Assembly (NCBI GenBank): GCA_018806915.1
Contig: JAGKQI010000040.1
Span: 992,001-1,056,000 of the forward strand
From: Phytophthora colocasiae
Taxonomy: Eukaryota > Oomycota > Peronosporomycetes > Peronosporales > Peronosporaceae
Length of the DNA stretch: 64,000 nt
Direction of reading: 5' to 3'
In this document: in pieces, positions 46,162-57,915 of the stretch
How the letters are laid out: each line of letters begins with the position of its first letter
How positions within the stretch are numbered: position 1 is the first letter of the stretch
Position numbers and translations under genes: made by a program
The notes under the pieces: model-generated
Told to the model about the DNA's origin: nothing
Database searches by the model: none
Seen by the model: only the letters and a program-made list of their open reading frames with translations

Positions 46162-46398
46162 TTGAGCGAGCACGGCATGCCTCAAGGCGTGGGTCTCACA
46201 GCTGGCGAGAAGAAGTTTGTGGTGAATGTACACAACTTCTTCACCGCTGCACGCACGCAAGGCCTTACACGAAGGGGACGAACGCGAGACATTGTTGCAG
46301 AGTGTCTTGGGATCTCGTCTAACACTGTCAAGCGCGTGATGCGCGACTTTAGGAGGCAACCGGGCTTGCCGTTCGAGGTATGGAATGGTTTTTTATAA
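46162..46398 (+). CDS. Helix-turn-helix ORF of transposon type (78 aa, fragment)
   Basis: A basic segment LTRRGRTRDIVAECLGISSN followed by TVKRVMRDFRR looks like a helix-turn-helix DNA-binding domain of the sort found at the N-terminus of Tc1/mariner-related oomycete transposases. No DDE domain follows: the frame stops at 46398 and the sequence becomes T-rich. It begins 66 bp after the end of hAT copy 2 and belongs to the outer insertion. Likely a truncated transposase exon. Confidence 0.45.
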   Translation: MSEHGMPQGVGLTAGEKKFVVNVHNFFTAARTQGLTRRGRTRDIVAECLGISSNTVKRVMRDFRRQPGLPFEVWNGFL

Positions 46399-46638
46399 TT
46401 ATTTCCTTTTTAAATCCAACAAGTTAGTTATTCTGGTTTTTTTGGGTTTTTTTCGGTTGTTTATTCAGCTGGCGTCCTGAGCAGCCTCCGTGTGTGGATC
46501 CAGTGCACTTAAATCTCTGGAACCATTGATCAATACGGATAAGATGCTCAGCTGTTTGAACGTTGCTATTCCGCAGCCAAGCTCGCAAGTTTAGAGACAC
46601 CACCATCGTCTCTACAAGTTCATTTTCCATTTTTCAGG

Positions 46639-46700
46639 ATGGGACGGAAACCAGGAGGCATTTGGCTTCACTTCACGCCTCATGTTGCCGGCCCGTACAA
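46639..46700 (+). pseudogene. Possible first exon of a hAT-type BED finger
   Basis: MGRKPGGIWLHFTPHVAGPYK ends at a consensus donor (AA/GTAAGTAG at 46701). The W-x2-HF pattern resembles the start of BED-finger hAT transposases. No following exon was found. Confidence 0.3.
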
Positions 46701-47555
46701 GTAAGTAGTTCGCGCAGGTGAAAAGTCTTTGCGATCAAACATCCAGGTAGATTGTCGCTTGATGGGAATTGAGAGTTTGCGAGGCTCCTCTTGACATACG
46801 CTTACACACGTCCTTCTGCAAGCAACGCCTTGCGCTTTAAGACGCATTTCTCACTGACACTCGACACGGAGTACTATAAGTTGTAGCCCACGTCCACCTG
46901 GTACATACCCACAAACATAAAACTTTGAATTAGGGTACTGCACACATCCAGGCTGTCCAAATGCTTACCGTGGTTAACTCAGCCGCTGCTCTTTCTTTGC
47001 TCTTGTCTCAACGGTTAATGAACCAGTCGCCCGATAGAAGACCGTTTTTAAACCGGTTTTCAACCGATATTTTTTTCCGAGTAAAAAACCAACCAATCTA
47101 TAGTTCGAGGTGAGTTGGCCCAATTCCAGCAAAACATGACAACTTGACGATTACAAAGGAACCTCCTATATCTTATAAATGTGACGCGACAGAATACGGA
47201 GAGTACCAGTAGCGTTGCACAGGATACCTGTGCAAAATTAATATTTTGGTGGTACACATCATTTTCATGAGACACAGCAAGTTGCCTTTTCTCATGATCT
47301 TCATATGGTTTAGCTTCTCGCCCAATGAAATTCCTACATTTGCGGAGCCCTTTTCCCGAAACTTTTGGGCATTCAGATTCCTTGTGTTTAAGGGCATGTA
47401 GCGCCTAAACGAGAAGGAATCTGGCAAAACGGACCTCATTTTTGGAACGAGAGCCGTGGTTTTACCCATATATCTAAATGTTGCATATGGTTTTCCAAAA
47501 AGAAACCCTCCTAATGATGGTGGCAAAAGTGGGTCCAAGTTCATTGTCCCCTACA
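46701..47555. other. No gene recognised inside the 7-kb insertion
   Basis: Only short unrecognised ORFs on both strands, the longest being a minus-strand ORF at 47173-47544 (123 aa) with no identifiable motif. Confidence 0.4.
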
Positions 47556-47960
47556 ATAGCGGCTCGCTATGCTCGCGAGTACAGACCCTAAGCCCGCTCC
47601 GGCTTCGCCTGCGCTTGATCCGTCGACAGCGCTGGGGTTTAAGCCCGCGTGCTCCGCACACGGAGCGTTAAACCGCCAGCCTAAGCCCGCTCCGGCTTCG
47701 CCTGCGCTTGATCCGTCGACAGCGCTGGGGTTTAAGCCCGTGTGCTTCGCACACGGAGCATTAAACCACCAGCCAGCGTTCTCCACCGCGCTTGTCCTCT
47801 CTCTGCTGCCCTTTACAACCCACCTGCGCGCTGCGCGCGACCCCAGCCACCCCTAGCGGCTCGCTACGCTCGCGAGTGCAGACCCTAAGCCCGCTCCGGC
47901 TTCGCCTGCGCTTGATCCGTCGGCAGCGTTGCTAAGCCCGCGTGCTCCGCCGCGCTTGTT
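47556..47960. repeat. GC-rich array of short hairpins, right copy
   Basis: Two successive blocks of GCTCCGGCTTCGCC, GTTTAAGCCCG...CGGAGCGTTAAAC and GTGCTTCGCACACGG hairpins. They are bounded by two GCGGCTCGCTAYGCTCGCGAG palindromes (47562 and 47857). Direct counterpart of 41310-41545. Confidence 0.85.
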
Positions 47961-48093
47961 CTCGAGTCGTTGTGAGCTAGTAAAACCGCAAAAGTACCGG
48001 TACGAACTGACCTCAATTCGTTTTGCAAAACCTCTCAAAGTCGGTTGGTTTACTCGGGATCCGGCCACTGGTACTCGGAATTAATCCCCTTCC

Positions 48094-49769
48094 GTTATCC
48101 TCCCCTTCGTGGCAAACTTCGGTAGCGATGAAATCACCGTACACCATGGTACTCTTGATACTCGCGAAGAATCACTTCCAGTATAAAGGTCCCGTGCCGT
48201 ACCATTCGTAGCGCTTAGAATAAGCGGCAGACGGAGAGAGCGGAACACATTCCGCATCGACCGAACTAGTTTTAGATTATCTTCCCGCAAGCGAGGAAAT
48301 TCGTCCAGAAAGAAGAGCATTGGTTGCTTCTTATCACGAATTCTTTGATCACGTGCTGCCGCGACGTCTTCACGCACAGCGTTCCCGATGCACCTACCTG
48401 CACCACTGAGCGCAGCGATGATGAAAGCGTACACGCTCAATGGTTTCTTGTCGGTTCCGTCGAAGTCACTAACAGAACCTTCAAACTCAGATCGGTCATC
48501 ATTTGTAGTATCGAGACTGTCGATGTCGTTCTTCATACAACTCATGAAAGCAAGCTGTCGCGACTTGAATGGCTCATACACGCGCTGCCTCGAGTCATTG
48601 GATGTGGTACAGGGCAGGTAGAACACATCAAAAGCTCCATTGGCTTCCAAGTTGAACGCCATCTGCGTCTTGCCCGTGCCAGAAGAATTCTCCAGAACGA
48701 CAAACCGCATCGGGTCCTCCACACCATTTCTCACATCTTCGAGAGCCTTCACCACATCTTCCACCTCTTTCGATGCCTTTAGAAGACGGCCAATCTCTCT
48801 GTACTCCGACACAATAGAATTTTTCGTCTCCTTGATGGTCCATTCCTGCAATGGGGGCTTCACGAGAAGGTGCAAGTCACCTGATGGGAGGTCTTCACCG
48901 AGAGCGTCTGCGATTGTTTCCAGTCCCGTAAATGACTTACTGCTGTCGCTAACTATATCGACGATTTCGTCAGGAACCGCGCCAGTTCGCATAACGTGCA
49001 GGGTTTCTTTAAAAGCAGGAGCAGCAGACAGCCACGAGCCATCCGCCTTCTTTGCTACGAAGAGCAGCAGCTCGCCTTCATCGATGCCCTTCAGTCGATT
49101 GGAGTACTTTGCCATTATTGGCTCGCTCAAGGTCTCCACCCTTGCGTTCAACTTGGTGCTTATGCTAACCGGCCGTCCGCGTACACCAACGACACAACAG
49201 TTTATCACCACGTCGTCTGGAACAGCCATCGCGACGTCTTCCATCGTAATGTCATCCTCTGCCATCGCATCTGCACCGCGCTTTCTCGAAACTTGCAGAC
49301 TGTCATTGCACTCCCTTGGCGCGGTCGCAGTGATCGTTTCTGTTACCAGCAACGGGGTCTTCACCAAAACGTGCAAGTACTCCGACGTGGGGATGGCGTT
49401 TCCGAAGGCCTGTGCGATTGTTAGTCGTGCATTGAGAAAATTGCGCTTGTTGCTAATGATGTGTTTGATTTCCTCTGGGGTCTTGCCAGTCGCCATTTCC
49501 TGTTCAGTTTCCTCAAAATCGGGATCAGCAGACAGCCACGTGCCATCCGCCTCCTTGGCGAGGAAGAACATCAGTTCGCCTTTATCGACGCCCTTCAGTC
49601 GATTGGAGTACTCTGCCATTATTGGCTCTTTCAAGGTATTTACCATTGCATTCAACTTGGTGCTTATGCTGACCGACTGTCCGCGTACCCCAACGACGAT
49701 ACAGTTTACCACCCCAACGCGGTTCTCTTGAGCTGCCATCGCGTCTTCTTCCATCTTCGCGTCTTCCAT
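48094..49769 (-). pseudogene. CRN-type gene, 5' part (unit F) with the ancestral start
   Basis: The ATG at 49769 is followed by a short acidic Met-rich leader and two complete CRN N-terminal modules (LFLAK-type signatures LMFFLAK and LLLFVAK; ends HVLVKTP and HLLVKPP). An NLS-like SRKRGA linker separates them. The NTPase has Walker A GTGKT and Walker B MLFFLDEF. Homology to the other units stops at 48094 where the 7-kb insertion begins, and the frame ends in a few transposon-derived codons. Its 3' part is unit E. The leader matches the fused leader of units A-D, so this unit shows the arrangement before the deletion. An initiator-like GTGCCATTCTGTAAGTTA lies 13-29 bp upstream. Confidence 0.9.
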
Positions 49770-50157
49770 CGCTTCTCTGCTAACTTACAGAATGGCACAC
49801 TAGAACCAACAATCACGAATTAGAGGTTGTTGAAACATCAAGTGATGGTTTGATCCTTTGCATCCGTATGCCATCTTTCTTGGAGTTTTCGCGAATCGCG
49901 AGTGCAGGTGCCTGGTACAATTCAATCCTGGAGGCCTACCGTTCCATGTAATTATGACTGGGAACCCTTTATTTAATACTCAAGCACTTGGTTAGTTGAG
50001 CTTTCTCAAGTTAAGAGCTTACCAAGCACAACTAAGCTTCTCGAACTGCTACAAATGCAAATGGAACGTTGTATTAGTGATCTAGTTGCGCCGCTTCTTG
50101 GTTTTGTTTTTCTTCTTCTTCTTCTTCTTCTGTGATGGTTGTTGCTCTATTCTGGCC
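49770..50157. other. Upstream region of CRN unit F
   Basis: It contains an initiator-like motif (about 49781-49798) and, near 49965-49995, CCCTTTATTTAAT...TCAAGCACT, which is homologous to the array spacer. It is about 200 bp longer than the spacers between A-D. No CRN 3' end precedes it. Confidence 0.5.
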
Positions 50158-50553
50158 TTACTGTGATGGGTCCTCCTCCTTTACGTTATCCTTCACGCCA
50201 CGTTCTTGTTCTCGTTTCAATTTCCTTACCGCTCTCTCCTGCTCTCTTTCCTGTCCTTCCTTCTTCCGTCTCTCCTTCCTGGCAGCTTTGGCCGCCTCCT
50301 TCCATTGCAAGAAGGTCTTGGTTCTTATCGTGACCAACGCTTCATCCAACCACTGCCATTCCTGTACCAAAACCTTCTGCAGCAACGTTGGACTCTGAAC
50401 AAATAACCAGCAACGTATGAGTTAGCTCTTGCTCTCCAACTGTTCAAAACCTTTTTTTCTCCATCTCACCAGTACATTCATCCCGAGAAAACCCTTGCAG
50501 CCACTACTCTCCACTCTTTTACGTCCCAAAACGTCGATAAACTTGTCCACACA
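50158..50553 (-). pseudogene. 3' part of a host gene interrupted by the pogo-like element
   Basis: If the transposon and one TA are removed, the minus-strand frame from 59334-59807 continues here without a break. It runs for about 30 codons to a possible donor (CTG/GTGAGATGG near 50460), and after an acceptor near 50405 (TTTGTTCAG) enters the ORF 50385-50158. That ORF has a Trp/Leu-rich start and a strongly charged Lys/Arg/Glu coiled-coil end. The product is not recognised. Confidence 0.55.
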
Positions 50554-50738
50554 TACAGACAACGACGGTGAAACTAGACCCCCCCTTGAAATATATAGTA
50601 TTCAAGAGAGTTGCAGAAAAGGCAGCCGACACAAAAACTCGACCCCCTTAAAGTCTTGGCCAAAATAAATAGAATTTCAGTGTACACAATTGGCGAACTT
50701 AATTTTAAAGGGTAAAAATGCATGTATTGAAAATGTAT

Positions 50739-51572
50739 CTACACCATCACTTCAGGTTCTTTTGGGATCGCCTTTTCGAAGCTTTTAACAACGCACTCAG
50801 TGGAAATGTCTTCCCACGCTCGAATAGTACGCATAACCGCTCCTAGACGCTTTTGTTTGGCAGTTCTAGTCTTGGACACCTTTTCCCGTAGCCACTCAGC
50901 ACTCAACTTCTTTTTGAGTGGCCCCATGACTCCTACGTCATTCTATTGCAAATTGAACATGAACTTCTCGTTGAGCTTCTTCGTCTTTTTTTAGTGTACT
51001 GGGGTTTCTGAACAGAAAATCCATGTCTAAAGTAACAGGAAAAATAATGAGAACAACATTGTTTAATAATACGAACATAAATTTAAAAATTTACCGAGCT
51101 GCAAAACGTTGGCATAGGCGCATAAGAGCGCTTAATGCACTCTCAGGAGATGATTTATTGGATAAGTAAATCTCAAGCCAAGCCCCCTGTTCCATCTTCA
51201 TGTACTCTATCATGACACCCGTACACAAATACTGAATAATAGGTCAGAAGTTAGAAATAGCAATAACAGCTTAATAAATGTACCTCTTCCTCGCGGCGTA
51301 CGTCCTTCATGAAGGTAACTAAGTCGCGTTCGAACGTAATCTTGCATTTAGCGCCCTGGCCTTTTGTAGTCCTACTCGTCTGGGCTCCTCTAAACTTGAA
51401 CAGCAACGTTGCCTTTTTTTCTCCACCCTTTTAGAGTACCCAACGGAATATTAAGCGCCCGAGCGGTCGGTTTGCATCCATCAACAGCCACCCGCTCGAG
51501 CGCTTCCCGCCTCTGCTCGACGGTGTAGTGATTCTGCCGACGCGGTTTCTCCATCGTCTGCAGAAGCAACAA
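50739..51572 (-). pseudogene. Internally deleted pogo-type transposase
   Basis: From the N-terminus there is a helix-turn-helix (YTVEQRREALERVAVDG ... ARALNIPLGTLKGWRKK, 51572-51390). Next is a spacer segment with RDLVTFMKDVRREEE (near 51310) and a segment ending LSALMRLCQRFAAR (near 51095). Last is the C-terminal pattern WLREKVSK ... TIRAWEDISTECVVKSFEKAI (50927-50739), which matches the end of pogo-like DDE proteins. The DDE catalytic region expected between them is missing. Frame changes separate the parts. Confidence 0.7.
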
Positions 51573-51640
51573 TGGCGTGCGAGCATTGCGTGCTGTCCAA
51601 CAATATTCACATCAAACGCTTATTGGGTAAAAAATATTTT

Positions 51641-52061
51641 TGTAACGGGCATGTTACACGAATGTTTCTCGTTGGTGTGTGACACACGTGGATACATTTA
51701 TGTGGGTACATAATGGTGTGTGACACTCATGATACACTTATGTGGGTACATAATGGTGTGACACACACGAGTAGATACGTAGATGGCCTCAGAGCCTCAC
51801 GTTGCATTTTGATTAGGATTTAGTATGTTAGATACTAAATCCGTTACATTTAGGATTAGGGCAATAAAGTCAATAAAAATCAGTTTGCATTTTACATAGT
51901 TAGTGTTAGTCCTTTGTTATAGGGACACTGACTCTGTGAGTCCCGTATTTAGTGGACTACTTGGTTCTTGTATAGAACCGAAGGCAAGTGCCTTGCAAGC
52001 AGGACTCTACGAGTCAACTAAACTTCCTCTGTGCCGTGCACACCTACGCAGCCCCGCTGCA
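51641..52061 (+). repeat. 5' LTR of the Gypsy element
   Basis: 421 bp, TG...CA ends. Two bases after it a TGGTAGCAC motif could be part of the tRNA primer-binding site. The R/U5 half matches the older LTR at 6852-7263. Confidence 0.93.
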
Positions 52062-52118
52062 TCTGGTAGCACTAGTAGTCAATCCAACTCCTGAGTTGAA
52101 GACTGTTTCTCTGTGAGA

Positions 52119-52914
52119 ATGGAGCCAGAAGCATACGCTCACTTGACTCCGAGTCAGCGGGACACGCTTAACAAGCGTACGTCCTTGCTGGGCCCGAAAG
52201 GTACGGCGCACCTTGCGTCCCAAGGGCCGGAGGCCGTCAACGCGCGCCTCGAGGCATTTGCCTCGTACGAAAACGCTCTCGTCGAGCACATTCAGCGGAA
52301 TGTAAACGGGGTTACCCCTGCTCCGAGAGCTAAGCCCGTCACGCTCAGCGTGAAGACCTTCCACGGGAATGAGGGAGAGAACCTCCTTTTGTGGACCCGA
52401 GAGGTCTAAATGGCCATGGGGGCCGCCATGCTCCAGTTGGAGGGGCAACGCGTGGCGTTTGCCATCTCTAAGCTCGAAGGACGAGCACGAGAATGGGCCT
52501 TGACGTCTGGAACGTCGGTGGAAGCGGCCTTCCCCACATGGGGCGAGCTAAAGGCCAAGCTCACGCAAGTGTTTGCTCCGCCTAACCAGGCGTATCGCGT
52601 GCGGTCACGCTTCCTTGCTTGTCGCCAGGGCAAGAAGGATCTGGTGGACTATGTCCAAGAGCTGCGCACGCTCATTGCTGGCATGGCTGCCGACCCTCTA
52701 CCTGAGGTGGTCGCCGTGACCGTCTTCATGGAAGGCTTACGAGCTGGCGTGGCCAGGACGGAGACATTCCGTCAGAACCCCCACAGCTTCGAAGATGCTG
52801 TCAGCGTGGCATTGAATGCCGAACACAACTTTAAGTTGTCGAGGGTCGGTGCTAGCAGCACAGGGTCCAGTGGACCTGAGCCCATGGACCTCAGCTATGC
52901 TGGGAAGATGAGGT
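52119..52914 (+). pseudogene. Gypsy gag (nonsense codon and frameshifts)
   Basis: Starts at ATG 52119. The first 96 residues precede an in-frame TAA at 52407-52409, after which the same frame continues to 52914. The second part has the usual gag features: LEGRAREWAL, W-x-ELKAKLTQVF, a KKDLVDYVQELRTL segment, and a Pro/Met-rich end. A frame change near 52905 and another near 52985 separate it from a zinc knuckle (CYTCG...H...C) at about 52950-53000. Gag would form the virus-like particle. Confidence 0.85.
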
Positions 52915-53129
52915 AGCTGAGCTACGAGCTGCGGTGCAGCGTATGAGCACCCGCCGGTGCTATACATGCGGCAGTCCTCACACCTGAGGCCCAACTGCCC
53001 TCTGCGCAAAGAGCGCGCCGGCCAGAATGGCCGCAACCCTATCGCGGGTCCCGCTTTGGGCTCTGCCCAGGGAAACGCCGGCTCCCAGTAGACGCGGGGC
53101 GGTCTACTGGGGAAGAACTGAGTTCTGCA

Positions 53130-56100
53130 GTGCGTGAGAGGCACTGGGGCTCAGCCCCGAAGAGCTCCGTGCTCTTGAACACGGAACGTGTGAGCAAGCA
53201 GGGCTTGCTCGTCCAGGTGGACGTGAAGGGCTTTGAGAAGCCGTGGATCGTGTTGATCGATTCGGGGGCGTCTGGCAACTATGTCAGACGCTCCACCGTT
53301 GAAGGTAGTCAGCAATATGCTGAGGCGCTTCGAGCGCGAAGAGGTGACACAGTCACAGTCCGTCTAGCGACGGGCGTCCGTGTCACGGTGGCCAAGGTCC
53401 CCATGGACCTGCGGCTGAAATTCTTGGACTTCGATAGCGTGGAACGCTGCTTGGTCCTGGACCTGGATTCGAGGTACGACCTCATCCTTGGCATGGCGTG
53501 GCTGGAGCGCCACGAGCCATGGATTGATTGGAGGTCGAAGACCTTAGGTGCTACGCACTTCTCTCCTAGTGGAGCTTTGGCGAGTCATGAACCCACCTCT
53601 GCTAGGAAGCAGAAGCGCTATTGGCGCGAGCATCGAGCCGAGTCGGCTATGATGCTGGAAGTCGGTGTGCCCGAGTTGGTGGACAGCACCGAGTGCGAGG
53701 ACCGCAGTCCTGTTGAGCGCGTAGCGCTGGTTGACAGTGAGTCAACGTGTGGGCAAAGCTCACGTAACCCCTGTGGGGCGGCACGTACTCCGCCGAGTGA
53801 CGCCGGTCATGGACCGTCACTGGATGCCGATGGCATCGGGCCTTACCAGGCCGTGAACTGTGAGGCGGCACGTACTCCGTCGAGTGATACTGGTCGTGGA
53901 CCAAGTCGATCGCTGAGTGGCTCTGACACTGGATCTGTTACGGTCATTGATTGTGCAGCGGCACGTACTCCGCTGAGCGGCATCGGTCATCGACCGAGTG
54001 GATCGCAGAGTGTCACTGACACTGGGCCTGAAGGGGCCGAAACCTGTGCGGCGGCACGTACTCCGTCTAGTGACGTCGGCGGTAGACCGAGTCAGTCACT
54101 GAGTGTCACTGACACTGGGCCGGGCAAGGCCATAACCTGTGCGGCGGCACGTACTCCGTCGAGTGGACGTTCGTCGGCTAGGCGACGACGTCGTAAGGCC
54201 CTATGGGCGAGACGCTCTGCATCTGAGTCGTCCGTGACGTCAAGTGTCAACGCACGGGAGGGCTGTGGGCAGCTATACACTCTGGTTGATGGAGTGGACG
54301 GCAGTGCCGAAGGCAGCGTCCTGCTGGACGGACTGCCGAGTGTTGACAAGCTCCTTGAGCTAGAGGAGATGTCGTTCGCCGACTTTGGCGATGCCTTGAA
54401 GGCTGGCGAACTCGCCGAGGTGGTCATCGTTCGACCTGAAGAGGAGTTAAACTCATCGTCCGTCGTGGACGAGTCCGTCTTGGCCGAGTCCGTCTTGGCC
54501 GAGGTCAAGAAGGCGTTGAGCGCCAGGAGTGGATCGGAGATCCTCAAGAATCCCTCGGATCCCTTCTACTCCTTGCTGAAGGAATATGGAGACGTTGTCT
54601 CAAAGGAACCACCGAGTGGCCTGCCTCCTGACCGAGGCGTTCGTCACGAGATCGACTTAGTTCCCGGAACTAAATACTGCGTGACCCGGCAGTGGCCTCT
54701 TCCTAAAGAGCAATGCGACGTCATTGACGCCTTCTTCCGTGCTAAGCACGCGGCGGGTCTCGTGCGCGAGAGCAAGTCTCCGCACTCCGCGCCAACGTTC
54801 TGTGTCAGAAAGCCGAATGGCAAGTGGCGTATCGTTCACGTTTTTAACAAGCTCAACGCTGCCACGATTCCGGCGCAGACGCCGATTCCTAGGAAGGATG
54901 TTCTTCAGAACAACATGGTGGGTTGCACCATGTACAGTGCGCTCGACTTAGTCGATGGCTACTATCAGCTGCTCATGCGAGCCAGTGATATTCCGCTTAC
55001 AGCGGTGAGCACCCCGAGCGGTATGCTCTGGGAGTGGCTCGTCATGCCCCAAGGGCTGTCGAATGCGCCTGCAACGTTCAATCGTCTAGTGACGCAGTTG
55101 TTCAGGCCCCTACGGGCATTCGCACAGACGTACTTTGACGATGTGTTCGTCCACAGTCGTGCTGAGCACGGGAAGACTGATGTCGAGGTACACGTGGAAC
55201 ACGTGAGAGCAGTGCTCGAGTGCATGCGCACCAACAAGTTGTACGCCAACGCGGACAAGTGCGTCTTTGGCGCGGAAGAAATCCCTTTCCTAGGGTGCTT
55301 CATTGGGAAGCATGGCCTTCGTGCTGATCCAGCAAAGGTCAAGGCCATTGTGGACTAGCCGGTTCCCTTGAACCAGAAGGACTTGCGTAAGTGGCTGGGC
55401 TTGGCCAACTACTTGCACAAGTACAGCGAGAACTACGCTGAGTTGGCTCGGCCACTGTCGGATCTCCTTAAGAAGGATGCCGAATGGGTATGGCGTGCTG
55501 AGCACGAGAGTGCGTTCACTCGTATCAAGGATAGCCTGCTTCAGGCACCGATACTGGCGTTGCCAGACCCCGATCGTCCGTTCATCGTCGTCTGTGACGC
55601 CTCGGACTTTGCCATCGGCAGTGCTTCGCTACAAGCCGACGCCGACGGGCGCGAACGCGTCATTGCGTTTGAGTCTCGGCAGCTCAAGGCTGCTGAGAAG
55701 AACTATCCAGTTCATGACAAGGAGCTACTTGCGATGAAGTACGCTCTCGTCAAATTCAGGGTTCACCTGCTCGGCTCCAAGCCGTTTGTGATCTACACGG
55801 ATCATGCGTCACTACGCACAGCGACGCAGTCGCCTCACCTCTCGCAGAGGATGGCCCGATGGCTCTCCTTCTTTGCGGAGTATAACTTCGAGGTGAAGTA
55901 CAAGCCTGGCAGGCAGAACGTCCTCGCTGACGCGTTATCACGTCGCCCGGACTATGAGTTATCTCATGTCACCTCGGTGACGTCGTCCGTGACGGACATG
56001 GTTCGAGCAGCGTACGCTCAGGACGACTCTTGTGTCGCGCTGCTTCAAGCTCTAGGGAGCGATGAGTTTAAGGACTCAAAGGTGACTCTGTCACGACGCC

Positions 56101-57518
56101 TAAAGGCGAGACTCCAACGCTATAGCCTGGAAGGCGGTCTGCTGTACTACAGCACGGGTCAGGATGACCCACCACGTGTGGTGGTTCCTCACGATGAGGA
56201 CCTGAAGTATCGTATCCTCTATGAGGCCCACGACACGCCCACAAGCGGCCACCTCGGTCGCGAGAAGACCTACGGCTCGGTGAGCTCCATGTACTGGTGG
56301 CCGAAGATGTACAAGTGGGTCAGCACATATGTGCGCACGTGCGAGACGTGTCAGCGGGTTAAACCCTCGCCGCATGCGGCAGCGCCTTTGGCGAGCTTGC
56401 CTGTACCCTCTGGGTGTTGGCAGTCCATGAGTATGGACTTCGTGTTTGGCCTGCCGAAGGATACGGCAGGCAACACAGGCGTTGTGGTCTTTGTTGACCG
56501 TCTGAGCAAGATGGCTCACCTAGCGGCTGTGCCGGACACCGTCGATGGCGCTGGTACAGCGACGATCTTTATCGATCGGGTCTTCCCGCCAGCATGGGCT
56601 GCCAGAGACCATTGTCTCGGATCGAGACCCCGTTTCACGGGTCACTTCTGGACGTCCGTCTTCAAAGTGCTTGGCACTCGACTGGACATGTCCACGGCGG
56701 ATCATCCGCAGACCGACGGTCAGACTGAACGCGTGAACCGCGTCCTGGAGGACATCCTCCGCAGCGTATGCGCTGAAACGCCGAAGCGTTGGAGCGCTAT
56801 GCTCCCTCTCGTTGAGTTCTCAATGAACAACGCGGTGCATGCCTCGACAGGCTTCACCCCGTTCTACGTGAACGGCCTTGCGCATCCGCGAGTCCCGCTC
56901 ACTCCGCCACGCGGTAGCCTTGGGCTTGGTGGGGGAGAGGCTGTGCCGTCGCTCGACTCCGAGCTTGCTGATGTCAGCCCCCTTGCTGTTCGCAAGCAAC
57001 TCGATGACTTCCTCTCGATGAGGCTTAGCGTCTTACGCCGTGTGCGTGACGCAATGGCTGAAAGCAAAGATGTTCAAAAGGAACAAGCTGATGCCAAAGG
57101 CAGAAGCAACATGTGGGAGTTCAAGGTCGGTGACCACGTTTTATTAAACGCTAAGAACCTGCCTACACACGCAGTGTCAGCCGTCTTCAAGACGAAGTTG
57201 CGGCCGCGCTTCATTGGACCGTTCACGGTCGTGGCCAAGAAGGGCCTGGCATACACGCTTGACTTGCCAAAGCGTATGCGAACACATCCTGTGTTCTACG
57301 TGGGCTTGCTTAAGCCATATCGGGACACTGCTCTTGTGAGTTCTGAGGCGCTGGCGCCGAGTCGGACGAAGGCTGCACGGCAGCAGGTGGCAGAGCCACA
57401 GGTGGTTGCATCCGAACCAACAGGTCTTGTCAATCCGGAGCAACGTGATGCTCGAGGTCTTAGACCCGCTGATGCAGCACCAGACGCGACTCATACCGGT
57501 CGGTCCCCGCGACTCTAG
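53130..57518 (+). pseudogene. Gypsy pol: protease, reverse transcriptase, RNase H, integrase (one stop)
   Basis: A single frame with one TAG at 55356-55358, where relatives should have a Trp. Retropepsin site IDSGASGNYV lies near residue 43. A long linker repeats AARTPSSDTGRGPS-like units (53770-54170). Reverse transcriptase spans about 54660-55350, with LPPDRGVRHEIDL upstream, MPQGLSNAPATF and YFDDVFVHS. RNase H follows (VVCDASDFAIGS ... YTDHASL). Integrase has an HH-CC finger (GHLGREKTY ... CETCQRVKP) and a core from MDFVFGLPKD to HPQTDGQTERVN. Two single-base changes near 56585 and 56628 shift the frame around the second catalytic Asp and shift it back, replacing that motif. Confidence 0.92.
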
Positions 57519-57915
57519 GTCTCCTCGAGACCAGTCGCTAAGCGATGGGTCTGATGACCAACGTGGTGGTCGTGCTCCTTCACCGAGTCGACGCGGGTCT
57601 GCAAGCAATGCAGCGCGTCTACACTCGCAGCGCGAGAACCCATCGACCGCTCGTCCTCCTCCTGCTCTGCTCGATGAGCAAGGTGAGCTTCACTATCACG
57701 TGGATCGCCTGATGGCGCGGCGTCGTCGCCAAGGACACAACCAGTATCTGGTGAAGTGGCGAGGTTACCCTCACTCACAGAACTCGTGGGAGTTCGAGGT
57801 GCCACTACGGCAGGATTGCCCCGACGTCGTTGACGCGTATGATCGGGCACACCCGGTGTCAGACCGCCCGGTGGGCGTGCGACGGAGTCGCCGGGTGCCA
57901 AGCACCTCCCACTAA
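57406..57915 (+). pseudogene. Gypsy chromodomain tail in a second frame
   Basis: The end of pol runs on in another frame, overlapping the pol ORF by 113 bp. This is either a frameshift mutation or, less likely, programmed. Residues 85-145 hold the chromodomain YLVKWRGYPHSQNSWEFE followed by LRQDCPDVVDAYD. The tail is Arg/Ser-rich. The relative at 5265-5543 has the same core. Confidence 0.85.

Larger units (their letters stand above)
41066..48093. mobile_element. 7-kb insertion splitting CRN unit E/F (outer element with imperfect terminal inverted repeats)
   Basis: The ends are inverted and similar: CTAATCCCGAGTACTGG near 41072 against TTAATTCCGAGTACCAG on the other strand near 48082. About 25 of 34 positions match, continuing to a shared CGAGTA. 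Comparison with the other CRN units shows that two bases of the gene are missing at the junction and no target duplication is evident. Without the nested hAT copy it is about 2.56 kb. It contains two hairpin-rich GC blocks, an HTH ORF, a BED-like exon and otherwise nothing recognisable. The superfamily is not assigned. Confidence 0.65.

Noticed and set aside
54092..54547. 151-aa minus-strand ORF in the Gypsy pol region
   Set aside because: Antisense to the conserved protease-reverse transcriptase linker; Ser-rich, no domain.
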